This document shows positions 1-8,484 of a stretch of 64,000 bases of DNA, piece by piece (positions within the stretch are counted from its first letter, which is position 1; every line of letters begins with the position of its first letter). The DNA is from Scalindua sp964437425 (GTDB taxonomy: Bacteria; Planctomycetota; Brocadiia; Brocadiales; Scalinduaceae). The stretch lies in the NCBI GenBank assembly GCA_964437425.1, contig CAYTGO010000005.1, forward strand, positions 1 through 64,000, in the 5' to 3' direction. Under the pieces are notes generated by a model. The model saw only the letters and a program-made list of their open reading frames with translations. It did no database searches and had not been told where the DNA came from. The translations under genes were made by a program, and so were the position numbers.

Positions 1-278
1 CGGAAGTTTTGATTCGTCCATTGTTCAAGCCTTTTGTGGAAGATGAACTGCCTGATATTATTAAAGGCACCCACCCATTTGTCGCCCACCCGTATGCGTC
101 AGAACAGTGCCCATCCAATATTGGCAACCCGGTAACACTTGCAGTAGGCCCTGAAGGAGGATTCATCCAGTATGAAGTAGAGAAGTTGATTGAGTGCGGA
201 TTCAGTGCCGTTCACCTGGGAGAAAGAACTCTGCATGTAGAAAGCGCTGTCTCCGGTTTAATTTCCAGGTTGATGTAG
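1..278 (+). CDS. rsmE: 16S rRNA (uracil-1498-N3)-methyltransferase, C-terminal part
   Basis: This is the C-terminal end of an RsmE-type SPOUT methyltransferase, which uses S-adenosylmethionine to methylate N3 of U1498 in 16S rRNA. The gene enters from the left edge of the window, and the readable frame begins at base 3. The diagnostic SAM-binding knot motif AVGPEGGF is present (about residue 48 of the visible part), followed by the family's typical ending LGERTLHVESAV. The visible 91 or so residues are about a third of a normal 240-residue protein. It ends convergently with the minus-strand gene at 334, leaving only 55 bp between them. Family assignment is firm; the start lies outside the window. 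Confidence 0.9.
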   Translation, partial: EVLIRPLFKPFVEDELPDIIKGTHPFVAHPYASEQCPSNIGNPVTLAVGPEGGFIQYEVEKLIECGFSAVHLGERTLHVESAVSGLISRLM

Positions 279-333
279 TACGTCTCTGGTGGGCAACCTT
301 TTCTTCCACATTGGTCAACTTTCAGTTTACAGC

Positions 334-1116
334 TTATATTTTCCATTCGTTTTTCTGACCTTCAAAGATCTCCATGTCACTGCAGATTTCAGAAATTACG
401 TCATCAAATAATATTGCCTGCCCCGCTGACGTCCTTCCCCATACATACACTTTATCGTCATTCCAGACTGGATGTCTCTTTTCACGCAACCTGTCGTGCA
501 GAAAGTTTGAAACATGTATCCATTCACATATATCCTGCATCTCACCCCTCGCATTCTCAATGCCCGGCAAGCAGCTCTCCAGTTCTGCAATCCTTGCATC
601 AATATCTGCCTGGTTTACTCTGTTTGTCTCCTCTGATATCTCTCCATCTGCCAATATCATATCACTGAAACTCTCTTCCCCTTTCAATTCAGCAATCTTT
701 TCCCTTATCTCTTTGACTATCCTCTCTCTTTCTGTTTCCAGAACGTCGCCTCTTGACAACTTTACCTTTTCATGGACTTTCAAGTTTTTTACTTCCGGAA
801 TATCAATGCGATACTTGTACAGGTTTTCTATCTCATTGTATAACTCACAGTTCTTGTCTCCTTTTATCGACTCCATCAATGCTCCTGTATGATCAAGGAC
901 CTCTTTTTCCGCAGATCCATCCTTACGGCCGCTTTTGATAATATCTTCCATTAATGTAGTCACGGACCCCAGGATATCCCCTTCAATGGATACCTCTTTT
1001 TCTTCACACTTGATGATCCTTTCCATTAACGAACTGATATTTCCGAAGACCTCTCTGTCTACAAATCGCTCCTTAATGGTTTGATTCTTTTCTGAACTAT
1101 AATCCACTAAACTCAT
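334..1116 (-). CDS. Hypothetical helical protein with three N-terminal repeats
   Basis: I do not recognise this 260-residue protein. It is highly charged and mostly predicted helical, with no signal peptide or membrane segment. Three degenerate repeats occupy roughly residues 24-95, each built round a core of the form S/T-x-LME-x-I (SSLMERIIK, TTLMEDIIK, GALMESIK) and separated by charged linkers ending in KE. The middle (about 115-195) is rich in E/K and could form a coiled coil. The end contains a W-x6-VYVWGR segment. The ATG at 1116 begins MSLVDYSSEK. It lies convergent with rsmE and divergent from the gene at 1439. A scaffolding or regulatory role is possible, but nothing in the sequence fixes a function. 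Confidence 0.6.
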   Translation of the reverse strand: MSLVDYSSEKNQTIKERFVDREVFGNISSLMERIIKCEEKEVSIEGDILGSVTTLMEDIIKSGRKDGSAEKEVLDHTGALMESIKGDKNCELYNEIENLYKYRIDIPEVKNLKVHEKVKLSRGDVLETERERIVKEIREKIAELKGEESFSDMILADGEISEETNRVNQADIDARIAELESCLPGIENARGEMQDICEWIHVSNFLHDRLREKRHPVWNDDKVYVWGRTSAGQAILFDDVISEICSDMEIFEGQKNEWKI

Positions 1117-1438
1117 CTTCAGCCCCTTTCTGATAATCGACCGGTAAATCCTCCACCTTCATTCTCCCTCTTTGTCTTAGAAATGTCTACTTTTTTTCTT
1201 TGTATTTTTATTTGTTAGAAAGTACCTGCCACCTTCTTTTAATTATTATCAGCTACATGCAAATGCGTTTACCATAGCATTGATGTGTTACACAATTATC
1301 ATTAAACATCGTATAAGTGCGTCATAATGAAGCAGTGAAAATGCCTGCCTCCGGGTAGCTTAAAATATTATTTGCTAATGCATGTAGCCCATTCTAAAGA
1401 GCTTAGAAAGAGAGAAAATAATATATCATTAAAATGGA
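1117..1438. other. Divergent intergenic region
   Basis: This 322-bp AT-rich stretch lies between two divergently transcribed genes, so it should hold both promoters. I see no convincing paired -35/-10 boxes, hairpin or repeat in it. A purine run (about 1405-1420) precedes the downstream start codons but is too far away to be a clear ribosome binding site. Confidence 0.4.
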
Positions 1439-2335
1439 ATGGCTGTTGCGATTTCTTACTGCTCCTATATTACTTTTCATACAGACAGAGTGGAATTAAA
1501 AATGGACATTGACCTCAGAGAGATTAAAAAAGGGCCATTACCGGAAACCCTATCTGATTTCTACCCCAATAGTATCTCTTATCTAAGAGAGCTTAATGAA
1601 TACAGGATGTATGCTGAAATATGGAGTAATAACAGAAATACGGCCTGGCAAAAAAGAAAAGAGATCGGACATGAAGGGTATTTAAAAACATTGGCAATGG
1701 GAGAGACGGTGAAAAGAAGGAAAATTGACAAAGTCAGGTTCAATTTTTTTGTAGTTGCTGATTCAGTTAACTACACAGTAAAAGGTATCTATAACCATGC
1801 TCATGCAATAGTAGGGGATATTCAAAATAATGCCATTATTAACAATATCATTAAAGAGGACCGAAACTTATTAAAAGTACACTCTCTGTTTCAAAGTGCA
1901 GATTTTCATGATGAAGAGTATGTACCGAAGCGGCTTGAAATTAATTTGCATAATTTGAACTTAAAGAAGGATACGAAAGAAGATAGATACTTTTTTGAAA
2001 TACCCACAAATGTTACTGAAATTTCAGACATTAACCAAAAGTTGCTTCTATTGCATATATTTGGAGATGATGCCATTTCTAAGAAGCTCCCGCTTCTTTA
2101 CAAGGCCAATCGCAAAGCTATCAGATTTCTTTTTGAGGACCCGGCATACCTGGAAAAGGGAAGAAACTATCTTAACATGATCTCAAGGTTATGTGTTGCC
2201 AGGCCGTTTGATGAAACCATAGTAATCGATTTCGCAGCAACAATCGAAGACTATGAGGAAACCTGCCTACTCGGAACACCGATAAAGCAAGCAGATCAGG
2301 CCAGCAAAAAATGGTATGAAAAAATCATATCCTGA
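1439..2335 (+). CDS. Hypothetical protein upstream of HD-GYP gene
   Basis: This is a 298-residue protein of unknown function. No signal peptide, membrane segment or recognisable catalytic motif is visible. The first ATG (1439) would give a hydrophobic leader-like start, MAVAISYC. A second in-frame ATG at 1502 (MDIDLREIKKG) gives a soluble protein and is equally plausible; neither has a strong ribosome binding site. The gene runs directly into the HD-GYP gene on the same strand, whose preferred start (2403) lies 67 bp after this stop. The two are therefore probably cotranscribed, and a c-di-GMP-linked context is the only functional hint. Confidence 0.55.
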   Translation: MAVAISYCSYITFHTDRVELKMDIDLREIKKGPLPETLSDFYPNSISYLRELNEYRMYAEIWSNNRNTAWQKRKEIGHEGYLKTLAMGETVKRRKIDKVRFNFFVVADSVNYTVKGIYNHAHAIVGDIQNNAIINNIIKEDRNLLKVHSLFQSADFHDEEYVPKRLEINLHNLNLKKDTKEDRYFFEIPTNVTEISDINQKLLLLHIFGDDAISKKLPLLYKANRKAIRFLFEDPAYLEKGRNYLNMISRLCVARPFDETIVIDFAATIEDYEETCLLGTPIKQADQASKKWYEKIIS

Positions 2336-2402
2336 ATTTGGAAGTAGCATGCAGAATAAACTTAAAAAACAACAGATAAAATCACAAACAGAGGCAAGCA
2401 TT

Positions 2403-3547
2403 ATGTCAGATTTCTTGCCCATTAATTCAAAAAGTTTACGAACCGATACAATGGTCGGCTGTGATCTTTACCTGCTGGTAAAAACCAGTGCGGACAGCAG
2501 ATACATCCTTTATTGCAGAGGAGACGCCGTCTTTGAAAACGACAAAAGAGAGATGTTACTGGAAAGAAATATCAGCAGGCTATTTATAAAGAAGGATGAT
2601 CAGCAGAAATATTATGAATATCTGGAATCTAATTTCCAGGACATCATATCCGATTCAAGAATTTCTACTAATGAAAAAACCAGGATAGTGCAAGACGTCG
2701 CCACATACCTGGTGAAGGATCTCTTTATAGACCCAAAGACAGGAATCGTCAAAAGAACAAAGGCATTCGCGTACAACATGGTAGATTACATTCTCCAAGA
2801 TTGTCATGCCGTGCACAGTCTGCTTAAAATAGCAGTACATGAGCACTATACTTATACTCATTCAGTTAACGTTGCGGCCGTTGGCACTTTATTTGGGAGA
2901 AATATCGGCCTTGAAGACAGTGATCTGAAAGACCTCTGTTCCGGCATACTCATGCACGATGTTGGCAAGACGAGAATCAGCACAGATATTCTTAATAAAA
3001 ATGGAAAACTGACAAAAGAGGAATTTGAAATAATAAAAGAACATCCTGAATTGGGTGTGGAAGTGCTAAAAGAGGCGGGATGTACATTAGAACATGAGTA
3101 TATTATTACACTACAACATCATGAAAACTATGATGGCACCGGTTACCCGTATGGGCTCAGAAAATACGAGATACACCTTTGCGGTAAGATTGCACGCATA
3201 ATTGATGTGTATGACGCATTAACCTCCAGAAGGCCATATTCTGATGCGATAAGGCCATTCAAAGCTCTAGTAGAGATGAAAGAAAAGATGCTTAACTGCT
3301 TTGANNNNNNNNNNNNNNNNNNNNNNNNNNNNNNNNNNNNNNNNNNNNNNNNNNNNNNNNNNNNNNNNNNNNNNNNNNNNNNNNNNNNNNNNNNNNNNNN
3401 NNNNTAAGGCCATTCAAAGCTCTAGTAGAGATGAAAGAAAAGATGCTTAACTGCTTTGACAAGCAGTTGTTTATAGATTTTGTACACTTCCTGGGGCCTT
3501 ACGACCCACGTGAAGATCAAAGGAAGTTTGATAAATTAAAAGACTGA
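2403..3547 (+). CDS. HD-GYP domain protein (probable c-di-GMP phosphodiesterase), interrupted by a false assembly gap
   Basis: HD-GYP proteins hydrolyse cyclic di-GMP. The metal-binding HDxGK motif (HDVGK) and the HHExxDGTGYP signature are both present, with an N-terminal domain of about 130 residues and no REC domain. I chose ATG 2403 (MSDFLPINSKS) because it follows a GAGG-like site and matches the start of the paralogue at 12246-13253; an upstream ATG at 2316 is possible. A run of 100 Ns (3305-3404) splits the gene, but the 55 bases before and after the Ns are identical. Collapsing that overlap joins base 3304 to 3460 and restores a continuous frame ending in GPYDPRED and a TGA at 3547. 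The paralogue has the matching C-terminus. With the gap removed the protein is about 328 residues. Confidence 0.85.
3305..3404. other. 100-N scaffold gap with duplicated 55-bp flanks
   Basis: Exactly 100 Ns, the conventional filler for a gap of unknown size. Bases 3250-3304 are identical to bases 3405-3459, so the two contigs overlap and the true gap length is negative. No sequence is likely to be missing here. Confidence 0.9.
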
Positions 3548-3933
3548 AACTCAGACACAAATTTCACGAATTTCCCCGGACAAAAGGCGCCGAGGACATA
3601 ACACTAAGGCAAAAAAAATGTTCACAGCGGAGGCACTCCCCGCCTGCCATGCCTGAGGCAGACTCGCTACTGCGAGTCTGCCAGTTTGTTAGGCGGGGAC
3701 GAAAGGCGGATTTCTTGTTTGTTTCTTAACTTTAGTCACTTTAGTTCACTTTGATCTTTAGGCACTTATTTTCTACTTTAACCCTACCCTGCACCTCTCC
3801 ACCGCTCTCGCATGAAATCAAAGCCGCATACTCAACATGAATCAAAATAAACTTGCCTAATTCACTCCTGCGTTTATAATCGATTCTTTCAAAATTTTCT
3901 CTTATTTTTTTAATTCTTCAGCAAATACTTAAA
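3548..3933. other. Intergenic region with palindromic repeat and CACTTTAG-type tract
   Basis: This 386-bp gap holds a GC-rich palindrome (3638-3698, listed separately). An AT-rich tract at about 3724-3770 follows, in which CACTTT, TTTAG and GGCACTT words recur. A very similar tract lies upstream of 38028. No ORF is convincing here. Confidence 0.5.
3638..3698. repeat. Nested GC-rich palindrome, REP-like
   Basis: The outer arms CCCCGCCT (3638-3645) and AGGCGGGG (3691-3698) enclose an 11-bp perfect hairpin: GGCAGACTCGC at 3657-3667, loop TACT, GCGAGTCTGCC at 3672-3682. The composition is far more GC-rich than the surroundings. It could act as a terminator for the HD-GYP gene, but the nested form and lack of a T-run look more like a dispersed REP-type repeat. 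Confidence 0.6.
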
Positions 3934-4554
3934 ATGAAAAAATTCCTACTACTATATATCGTGATAATATCATTTGTGCTTCTTTCTGCTCCTGTTATAA
4001 AGGCAGAGGAAAAATCACAAATAATCCTTCGTTCGTCTTATAGAGATTTAATTGCTTTGCAAGTACAGTATATCTCGAACATTTTTATAGTTAATAAACA
4101 CAATTATGGCTTTTACGGACATAGCACAATCAATAATAGCTATGAAGAGAAATCTGTAGGTGAAGATAGTGTGATAATAGACCATGCCACTGGCTTGATC
4201 TGGCACCAGTCCGGCTCTGACAAAGAGATGGATTGGCCTGAAGCGAAGCAATGGGTAAAAGATTTAAACGACAAAGGATATGCCGGGTATTCTGACTGGA
4301 GACTGCCTACTGTTGAGGAAGCAATTTCATTGATGGAACCTGACATAAATGCCAGCAGTCTTTACATAGACCCCACTTTTGATGCGAAACAGACCGGTAT
4401 CTGGACAGGCGACGAAAATGACAGTGCCGGTTATCTGGACGGTGCCTGGAGTGTACGTTTCAACGGTGGTTACGGTGGCGGAAACGCATGCTGGGTATAT
4501 GATAACGCCAGCAACCACGTTAGACCTATCCGTTCAATTAATAAGATACAATAG
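3934..4554 (+). CDS. Exported DUF1566 (Lcl-type) domain protein
   Basis: This 206-residue protein begins with a Sec signal peptide (MKK followed by a hydrophobic stretch, cleavage probably after VIKAEE, residues 22-26). The C-terminal 130 residues match the DUF1566/Lcl domain. Its hallmarks are visible in order: GLIWHQSG, W-x2-A-x2-W, GYSDWRLPTVEE, and the closing VRPIRSI. Lcl-type domains occur in surface proteins, including collagen-binding adhesins, and in many exported proteins of unknown role. It therefore probably sits in the periplasm or on the surface. No ribosome binding site of note precedes the ATG. It stands alone and is followed by a convergent TPR gene. Confidence 0.8.
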   Translation: MKKFLLLYIVIISFVLLSAPVIKAEEKSQIILRSSYRDLIALQVQYISNIFIVNKHNYGFYGHSTINNSYEEKSVGEDSVIIDHATGLIWHQSGSDKEMDWPEAKQWVKDLNDKGYAGYSDWRLPTVEEAISLMEPDINASSLYIDPTFDAKQTGIWTGDENDSAGYLDGAWSVRFNGGYGGGNACWVYDNASNHVRPIRSINKIQ

Positions 4555-4658
4555 GAGGTGGGCTCTGATTGCCGAAAAATACAATCAGAGCCCGCGCGAA
4601 GAAAGAAACTTTTAGGGTCTTGAGAAAGCCGGTATAACCTTCCGCAATCCCCGAATTT

Positions 4659-4973
4659 TTAATTAACCTGCGGATCAAACTCTGTAACATCTCTAAGATA
4701 AGAGGCTACAAGATGGGAATAACCTAGAACACTAAGCAAATCAAAAAGGTTTGTTATAGCGTCTTCAAAATAAGGGTCCTCTTTTAAAGACATGGCAAAG
4801 AAGTCAAATGCCTTTTCTATTTCATTCATTCTATAGGCAACTACGCCCATATTATTATAAGCAACTTTATTACTTGAGTCCTCTGCGATTACAGATAGAA
4901 AGCAGATTTCTGCCTCTTCCAATTTGCCCTCAATATAGAGAAACTCACCTTCTTCCAGTTTATCGATCATCAT
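4659..4973 (-). CDS. Small tetratricopeptide-repeat protein
   Basis: This 104-residue soluble protein is composed of about two and a half TPR-type helical hairpins. The clearest spans residues 4-35 (GEFLYIEGKLEEAE) and the next 38-70 (AYNNMGVVAYRMNEIEKAF), with the usual small and aromatic residues at the packing positions. TPRs mediate protein-protein contacts; no catalytic domain is attached. Proteins of this size can be accessory factors or remnants of larger TPR proteins. Nothing nearby indicates a partner. Confidence 0.65.
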   Translation of the reverse strand: MMIDKLEEGEFLYIEGKLEEAEICFLSVIAEDSSNKVAYNNMGVVAYRMNEIEKAFDFFAMSLKEDPYFEDAITNLFDLLSVLGYSHLVASYLRDVTEFDPQVN

Positions 4974-5519
4974 AGTAAATAGCCTTTTGATTATATTCAG
5001 TATCGAGTCCTTTTCACTTGGCTATAAGATGATAGCAAAAGGTGTACCAAGTCAAATATTACAAAAAAGGAAACTGGCTATTACAGGCGGTAAGACGTTA
5101 TGGGGCCGAGGAATACGTATTTTAGCAATATCAAAATATGCTAAAGTAATGATTTTGATTTTTGACACACTGTCTCAGGTTTGTTTAATATCAAGACAAT
5201 TGTTCTATGCCATTAGTTCTTGATTTATTGCATCAAAAGTGGGAAATGGATGCTGGTTTTTGGCTTGCTTTTTTCCTGATTTGTTATACAATTTTTCCGT
5301 GGTGTGCGAGACTTTTGTGAGTATTTATTATTCTATCTTTTTGATTTTAGTTTTATTTTATTAGCATTTTAGAAATTTTAAACATTTTTTGTTTTTTCTT
5401 ATTTTGTTAGTGTGAATGAGATGTTAGTTTGAAAGAATAGTCACGCACACCACTTTTTTAGTTTGTTACTGCAACTCTCTCTTATCCCTCTTTGCCTGTT
5501 CCAGTTTTTCTCTCTCTAT
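4974..5519. other. Intergenic region with a MITE-like element
   Basis: A 546-bp stretch. The left half contains open frames of no recognisable character. The right half is T-rich and contains a 155-bp element bounded by 15-bp inverted repeats (listed at 5299-5453). Confidence 0.4.
5299..5453. mobile_element. MITE-like element with 15-bp terminal inverted repeats
   Basis: GTGGTGTGCGAGACT at 5299-5313 and AGTCACGCACACCAC at 5439-5453 are inverted repeats with one mismatch over 15 bp. They enclose about 125 bp of very AT-rich DNA without an ORF. T-runs lie on both sides and could be target-site duplications, but I cannot define one exactly. No second copy was seen in this window. Confidence 0.45.
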
Positions 5520-5747
5520 TTATCTGCGCCTATCAGCTTTCGTTGTGGTTCTCTTTCTAATGTTTCTTTTTATCTGTTCCAACGATCTACCGGAGAGAAT
5601 CTGCCTCATAGCCCAGAAGCGAGGACTCTGGAATTTGTGGGTTTGAGCTTCTTCGACTAATGATTGAAACAGCCGGGTCTTCTCATCCTTCTCCTTCTCA
5701 TCAAGTGTATTTAAATATGCCGTTAATTTTTTGGGAAATTCCTCCAT
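5520..5747 (-). CDS. Small hypothetical protein
   Basis: This is a 75-residue, highly charged protein beginning MEEFPKKLTAYL and ending in an Arg/Lys-rich tail (RKRTTTKADRRR). I do not recognise it. Its ATG lies 3 bp after the stop of the upstream gene, with GAGG just inside the coding region, so translational coupling is likely. No signal peptide or membrane helix is visible. Confidence 0.5.
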   Translation of the reverse strand: MEEFPKKLTAYLNTLDEKEKDEKTRLFQSLVEEAQTHKFQSPRFWAMRQILSGRSLEQIKRNIRKRTTTKADRRR

Positions 5748-5750
5748 AGC

Positions 5751-6032
5751 CTATTTCTTCTTTCCGGCCTCTCCCATAGCAAAGGCTTTCACGTCATCTC
5801 CGGACATGCCTTCATTCTCTATATAAAAACCATCTTGATACATCCACCATGTCCGGTGTTTTTCCTGATCAGTCATAATTTTTACAGGATCAAGACTTTG
5901 TAATTGCAACAAAGAGCTATATTTGGCTTTTGACAGCTTCGTCTTGCTTATTTTCTTGCCAACACTGAACTGATATTTTATAGACAAAGTACCGCTCTCT
6001 ATAAAGCCTCCTTTTTTCTCTTTTCTTATCAT
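5751..6032 (-). CDS. Small hypothetical protein
   Basis: A 93-residue basic protein starting MIRKEKKGGF, with a central KISKTKLSKAKYSSLL segment and a Trp/Tyr-rich patch HRTWWMYQDGFY. I do not recognise the family with confidence; the aromatic patch reminded me of N-terminal regions of some HNH-associated proteins, but there is no HNH motif here. It is immediately upstream of, and probably cotranscribed with, the 75-residue ORF at 5520-5747. Both lie downstream of the SDR gene on the same strand. Confidence 0.5.
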   Translation of the reverse strand: MIRKEKKGGFIESGTLSIKYQFSVGKKISKTKLSKAKYSSLLQLQSLDPVKIMTDQEKHRTWWMYQDGFYIENEGMSGDDVKAFAMGEAGKKK

Positions 6033-6084
6033 GATTGTACGATTGTAAAAATAATGGTTAAAATAGCAACGGAAAAAAGGAGGG

Positions 6085-7623
6085 CTACCAGTCGATTGGG
6101 AAGTAGTCCTTTAGAAATTTCCCAACCCAATGCTTACCTGTAATAATACCATCAAAGAATGGATCACAAACTCTTGCCGCTCCATCCACTATATCCAATG
6201 GTGGTTGAAAATCGTGTACGTCCTGTTTGAATTGAGAAAGTGATATCGGGTCTTCATCAGTCACCCAACCTGTATCTACCGCATTCATAAAAATACCATA
6301 CTTCGCAAAATCCCCTGCCGAGGTGTGGGTCAACATGTTTAGAGCAGCCTTAGCCATATTCGTATGAGGATGGCGATCTGATTTTTTAAATCGGTAAAAC
6401 TTGCCTTCGACCGCTGTTACATTCACAATGTGTTTCTGTCCGGTATTATCGCGCTTCATCAAGTTCGCCAGACGATTGCACAGTACAAACGGAGCGACCG
6501 CATTCACCAATTGCACCTCCAGCATTTCCGGGGTTTCGATATCACCAAGCTTCAGACGCCAACTATTTGTTTTTCTCAAATCAACCTGCTGAAGGTCCAC
6601 ATCAAGTTTGCCTTTTGGAAACAGCTCCCCGGCAACCATAGAGTTGTCGAAATTATAGGGAATCTGAGAAAGTTTTGCGGAAGCACGCAATCCGATTCCG
6701 GGACCTTGTCCATGCCATGCAACAGGAAGAAGAGCATCTTGTTCACGACCGTTCTTGTAAAGTGCTGCCAGCTGACTTTTGCACTCTTCATGGTTACCCA
6801 GAAGAGCCCGAACTCCTTCTGACAAACGGTGTAATGGTTTTGATTCATTTTCTATTAAGTGCGAGTAGAATCCCGGAGGACGCCGAACTGTCTGAGCGGC
6901 ATTATTGATCAGTATATCAAGACGGTCATAACTTTGTTCGATATAACTGGCAAAGATTTCCACGCTTGGTGTGTGGCGCAGATCAAGCCCGTGAATATGC
7001 AAACGCCCTTTCCAATTAGCAAAATCTTCCTCTTTTGCAAATCGCCCTGCAGAATCAACTGGGAAACGAGTGGTGGCAATTACTGTGGCACCGGCGCGAA
7101 GCATCATCAATGTCGCATGGTAACCAATCTTTAGCCGTGAACCGGTAATCAATGCGACTTTCCCGTCAAGCAATGCCGTTTGAAATCGCTTTCTATAATT
7201 GAGGTCACCACACGGTTTACACATTGAATCATAGAAATGATGGAGCGTCGTAAACTCAGCTTTACAGACATAGCAATTGCGTTCGGAACTAAGTTCGTCC
7301 GGCTTAAGCTCCGATTCAATCCGATCCATCGGCAACTCTTTCGGAGCGCTGAATACCTCTTTTAACCGGGCATCGCGGATTCCCGTATTGCGTCTGGCAA
7401 TTCTATCCGCTTTCTTTAGACCCTGACTCTTCGCGATTTTTTCATCTTTACGGCGTTTCTTTTTCTCTTCGGTAGAAGGCCTTGCAATCTTCCCCGCCGC
7501 AGCAAAGAGTCTCTTTTTCTCCTCCCTGCTCAAACAGACAAGTTGTTCACTATCTTCAACCAACTCCTCAATGGTTGTGATACAATTCTGTATCTCTTCC
7601 AATGTATATTTTTTGTTTTTCAT
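6085..7623 (-). CDS. Atypical short-chain dehydrogenase/reductase with N-terminal zinc-ribbon-like segment
   Basis: This 512-residue protein is about twice the usual SDR length. The first 110 residues are charged and helical. Around residues 118-139 a CxxC-x14-CxxC pattern (CYVC ... CKPC) suggests a bound zinc. The Rossmann SDR domain follows, with a TGSRLKIG nucleotide-binding turn and the NNAA motif. The catalytic YxxxK position reads TNMAK: the Lys is kept but the Tyr is replaced by Thr, so the normal SDR proton-transfer step should be lost. An insertion of about 100 residues separates NNAA from the active-site region. It is the fourth gene of a minus-strand set with SWIB, DUF6172 and VF530 genes. 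The substrate is unknown. Confidence 0.75.
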   Translation of the reverse strand: MKNKKYTLEEIQNCITTIEELVEDSEQLVCLSREEKKRLFAAAGKIARPSTEEKKKRRKDEKIAKSQGLKKADRIARRNTGIRDARLKEVFSAPKELPMDRIESELKPDELSSERNCYVCKAEFTTLHHFYDSMCKPCGDLNYRKRFQTALLDGKVALITGSRLKIGYHATLMMLRAGATVIATTRFPVDSAGRFAKEEDFANWKGRLHIHGLDLRHTPSVEIFASYIEQSYDRLDILINNAAQTVRRPPGFYSHLIENESKPLHRLSEGVRALLGNHEECKSQLAALYKNGREQDALLPVAWHGQGPGIGLRASAKLSQIPYNFDNSMVAGELFPKGKLDVDLQQVDLRKTNSWRLKLGDIETPEMLEVQLVNAVAPFVLCNRLANLMKRDNTGQKHIVNVTAVEGKFYRFKKSDRHPHTNMAKAALNMLTHTSAGDFAKYGIFMNAVDTGWVTDEDPISLSQFKQDVHDFQPPLDIVDGAARVCDPFFDGIITGKHWVGKFLKDYFPIDW

Positions 7624-7640
7624 AAATACCTAATCCTGAA

Positions 7641-7865
7641 TTATTCACCCTTTTGTGTGGCAAGGTATAAGCGTTCGACTTTCTTTCTTGCCCAGGGCGT
7701 TCTTCGCAGGAATTTGAGGCTGGACTTCACAGAAGGATCATTGTTGAAACATCTAATATCGATACGTATGCCCAACTCTTCCCAGCCATAATGATCAACC
7801 AGGCTGTTAACGATCTGTTCCAGTGTCACACCGTGCAGAGGATTATTCACTTGCTGTTCACTCAT
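7641..7865 (-). CDS. VF530 (DUF2132) family small DNA-binding protein
   Basis: This 74-residue protein matches the VF530/DUF2132 family, named after a Vibrio fischeri protein. The conserved start NNPLHGVTLEQI and the pair CFNNDPSVKSSLKFLRRTPW and ARKKVE are all present, and the length is typical. Family members are annotated as DNA-binding; no specific role is established to my knowledge. It lies 17 bp upstream of the SDR gene and downstream of DUF6172 on the same strand, so an operon is likely. Confidence 0.8.
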   Translation of the reverse strand: MSEQQVNNPLHGVTLEQIVNSLVDHYGWEELGIRIDIRCFNNDPSVKSSLKFLRRTPWARKKVERLYLATQKGE

Positions 7866-7930
7866 GATTCGTACTTCGCCCTTCTAATTACGTTTCCATC
7901 ACTATTCATAATGCAGTAAATCAACCAACG

Positions 7931-8251
7931 TCATGAATCATCTTTTTTAACCGCATGCTCTTCCCTGGGCTTTTTCTTCTGCTTACCCGGTTTGGCAAGA
8001 ATTTCCAGATAGAAGGATTCGAGCTGTTTTGATTCGGCATGATCAATGGCTTTATTAATGTCGTACACATGAACGGCCTCGCTACTTGCCTCATCAACAC
8101 CCATCCGACAATCAAAGTCCCAAAAGTCTGCTCCTTTAGGTAGAGCCTTCCTACGTTCTCGTCTCAGATATTTTTTCACTTCATATTTAATGGCTTCAAC
8201 AAGCCGTGGAACTTTGATCTTCGGGTGGGTCAATTTAAATGTTTTTTTCAT
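7931..8251 (-). CDS. DUF6172 family protein
   Basis: A 106-residue basic protein that I recognise as DUF6172 from its start MKKTFKLTHPKIKVPRLVEA and the conserved KYLRRERRKALP and DFWDFDCR segments. The family has no assigned function. The C-terminus is Lys-rich (GKQKKKPREE) and could bind nucleic acid. It sits 65 bp upstream of the VF530 gene. The company of two putative DNA-binding small proteins (VF530 and SWIB) suggests a chromatin or nucleic-acid role, which is inference only. Confidence 0.75.
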   Translation of the reverse strand: MKKTFKLTHPKIKVPRLVEAIKYEVKKYLRRERRKALPKGADFWDFDCRMGVDEASSEAVHVYDINKAIDHAESKQLESFYLEILAKPGKQKKKPREEHAVKKDDS

Positions 8252-8347
8252 AGTGATCTTAAAAGTGTAACTGGTATTCTCTAAAAAGTTTATATTGTTA
8301 TCAAGTCATCAATGCGCCGTTTTACAGATCCTCTCCAGTATAACAGA

Positions 8348-8426
8348 AACGGGGCCAATTCCTCACAATTGACAAGCAAGACTTTCCAGTCTTAGAAACT
8401 GTCAACGATAAAAAATTGACCCCGTT
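8348..8426. repeat. Nested palindromic element (REP/MITE-like)
   Basis: Three nested stems share one centre. The outer arms AACGGGGCCAATT (8348-8360) and AATTGACCCCGTT (8414-8426) have one mismatch. The middle arms are TTGACA (8369-8374) and TGTCAA (8400-8405). The inner hairpin is AAGACT-TTCC-AGTCTT (8378-8393). The outer motif resembles ends seen beside REP-associated Y1 transposases, which is recollection rather than a search. It lies between the SWIB and DUF6172 genes and, if transcribed, would fold strongly. Confidence 0.55.
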
Positions 8427-8484
8427 ATTATATTTTATATCGTGCCTTCATTATTCACATACAATTCAACACGATACTTTATGC

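Noticed and set aside
2316..3407. HD-GYP protein read through the N-run as a complete ORF
   Set aside because: The stop after the Ns is an artefact of the duplicated flank; the correct join restores the conserved C-terminus.
4987..5223. Plus-strand ORF of 78 codons
   Set aside because: No recognisable domain, no ribosome binding site, and no supporting context; composition looks random.
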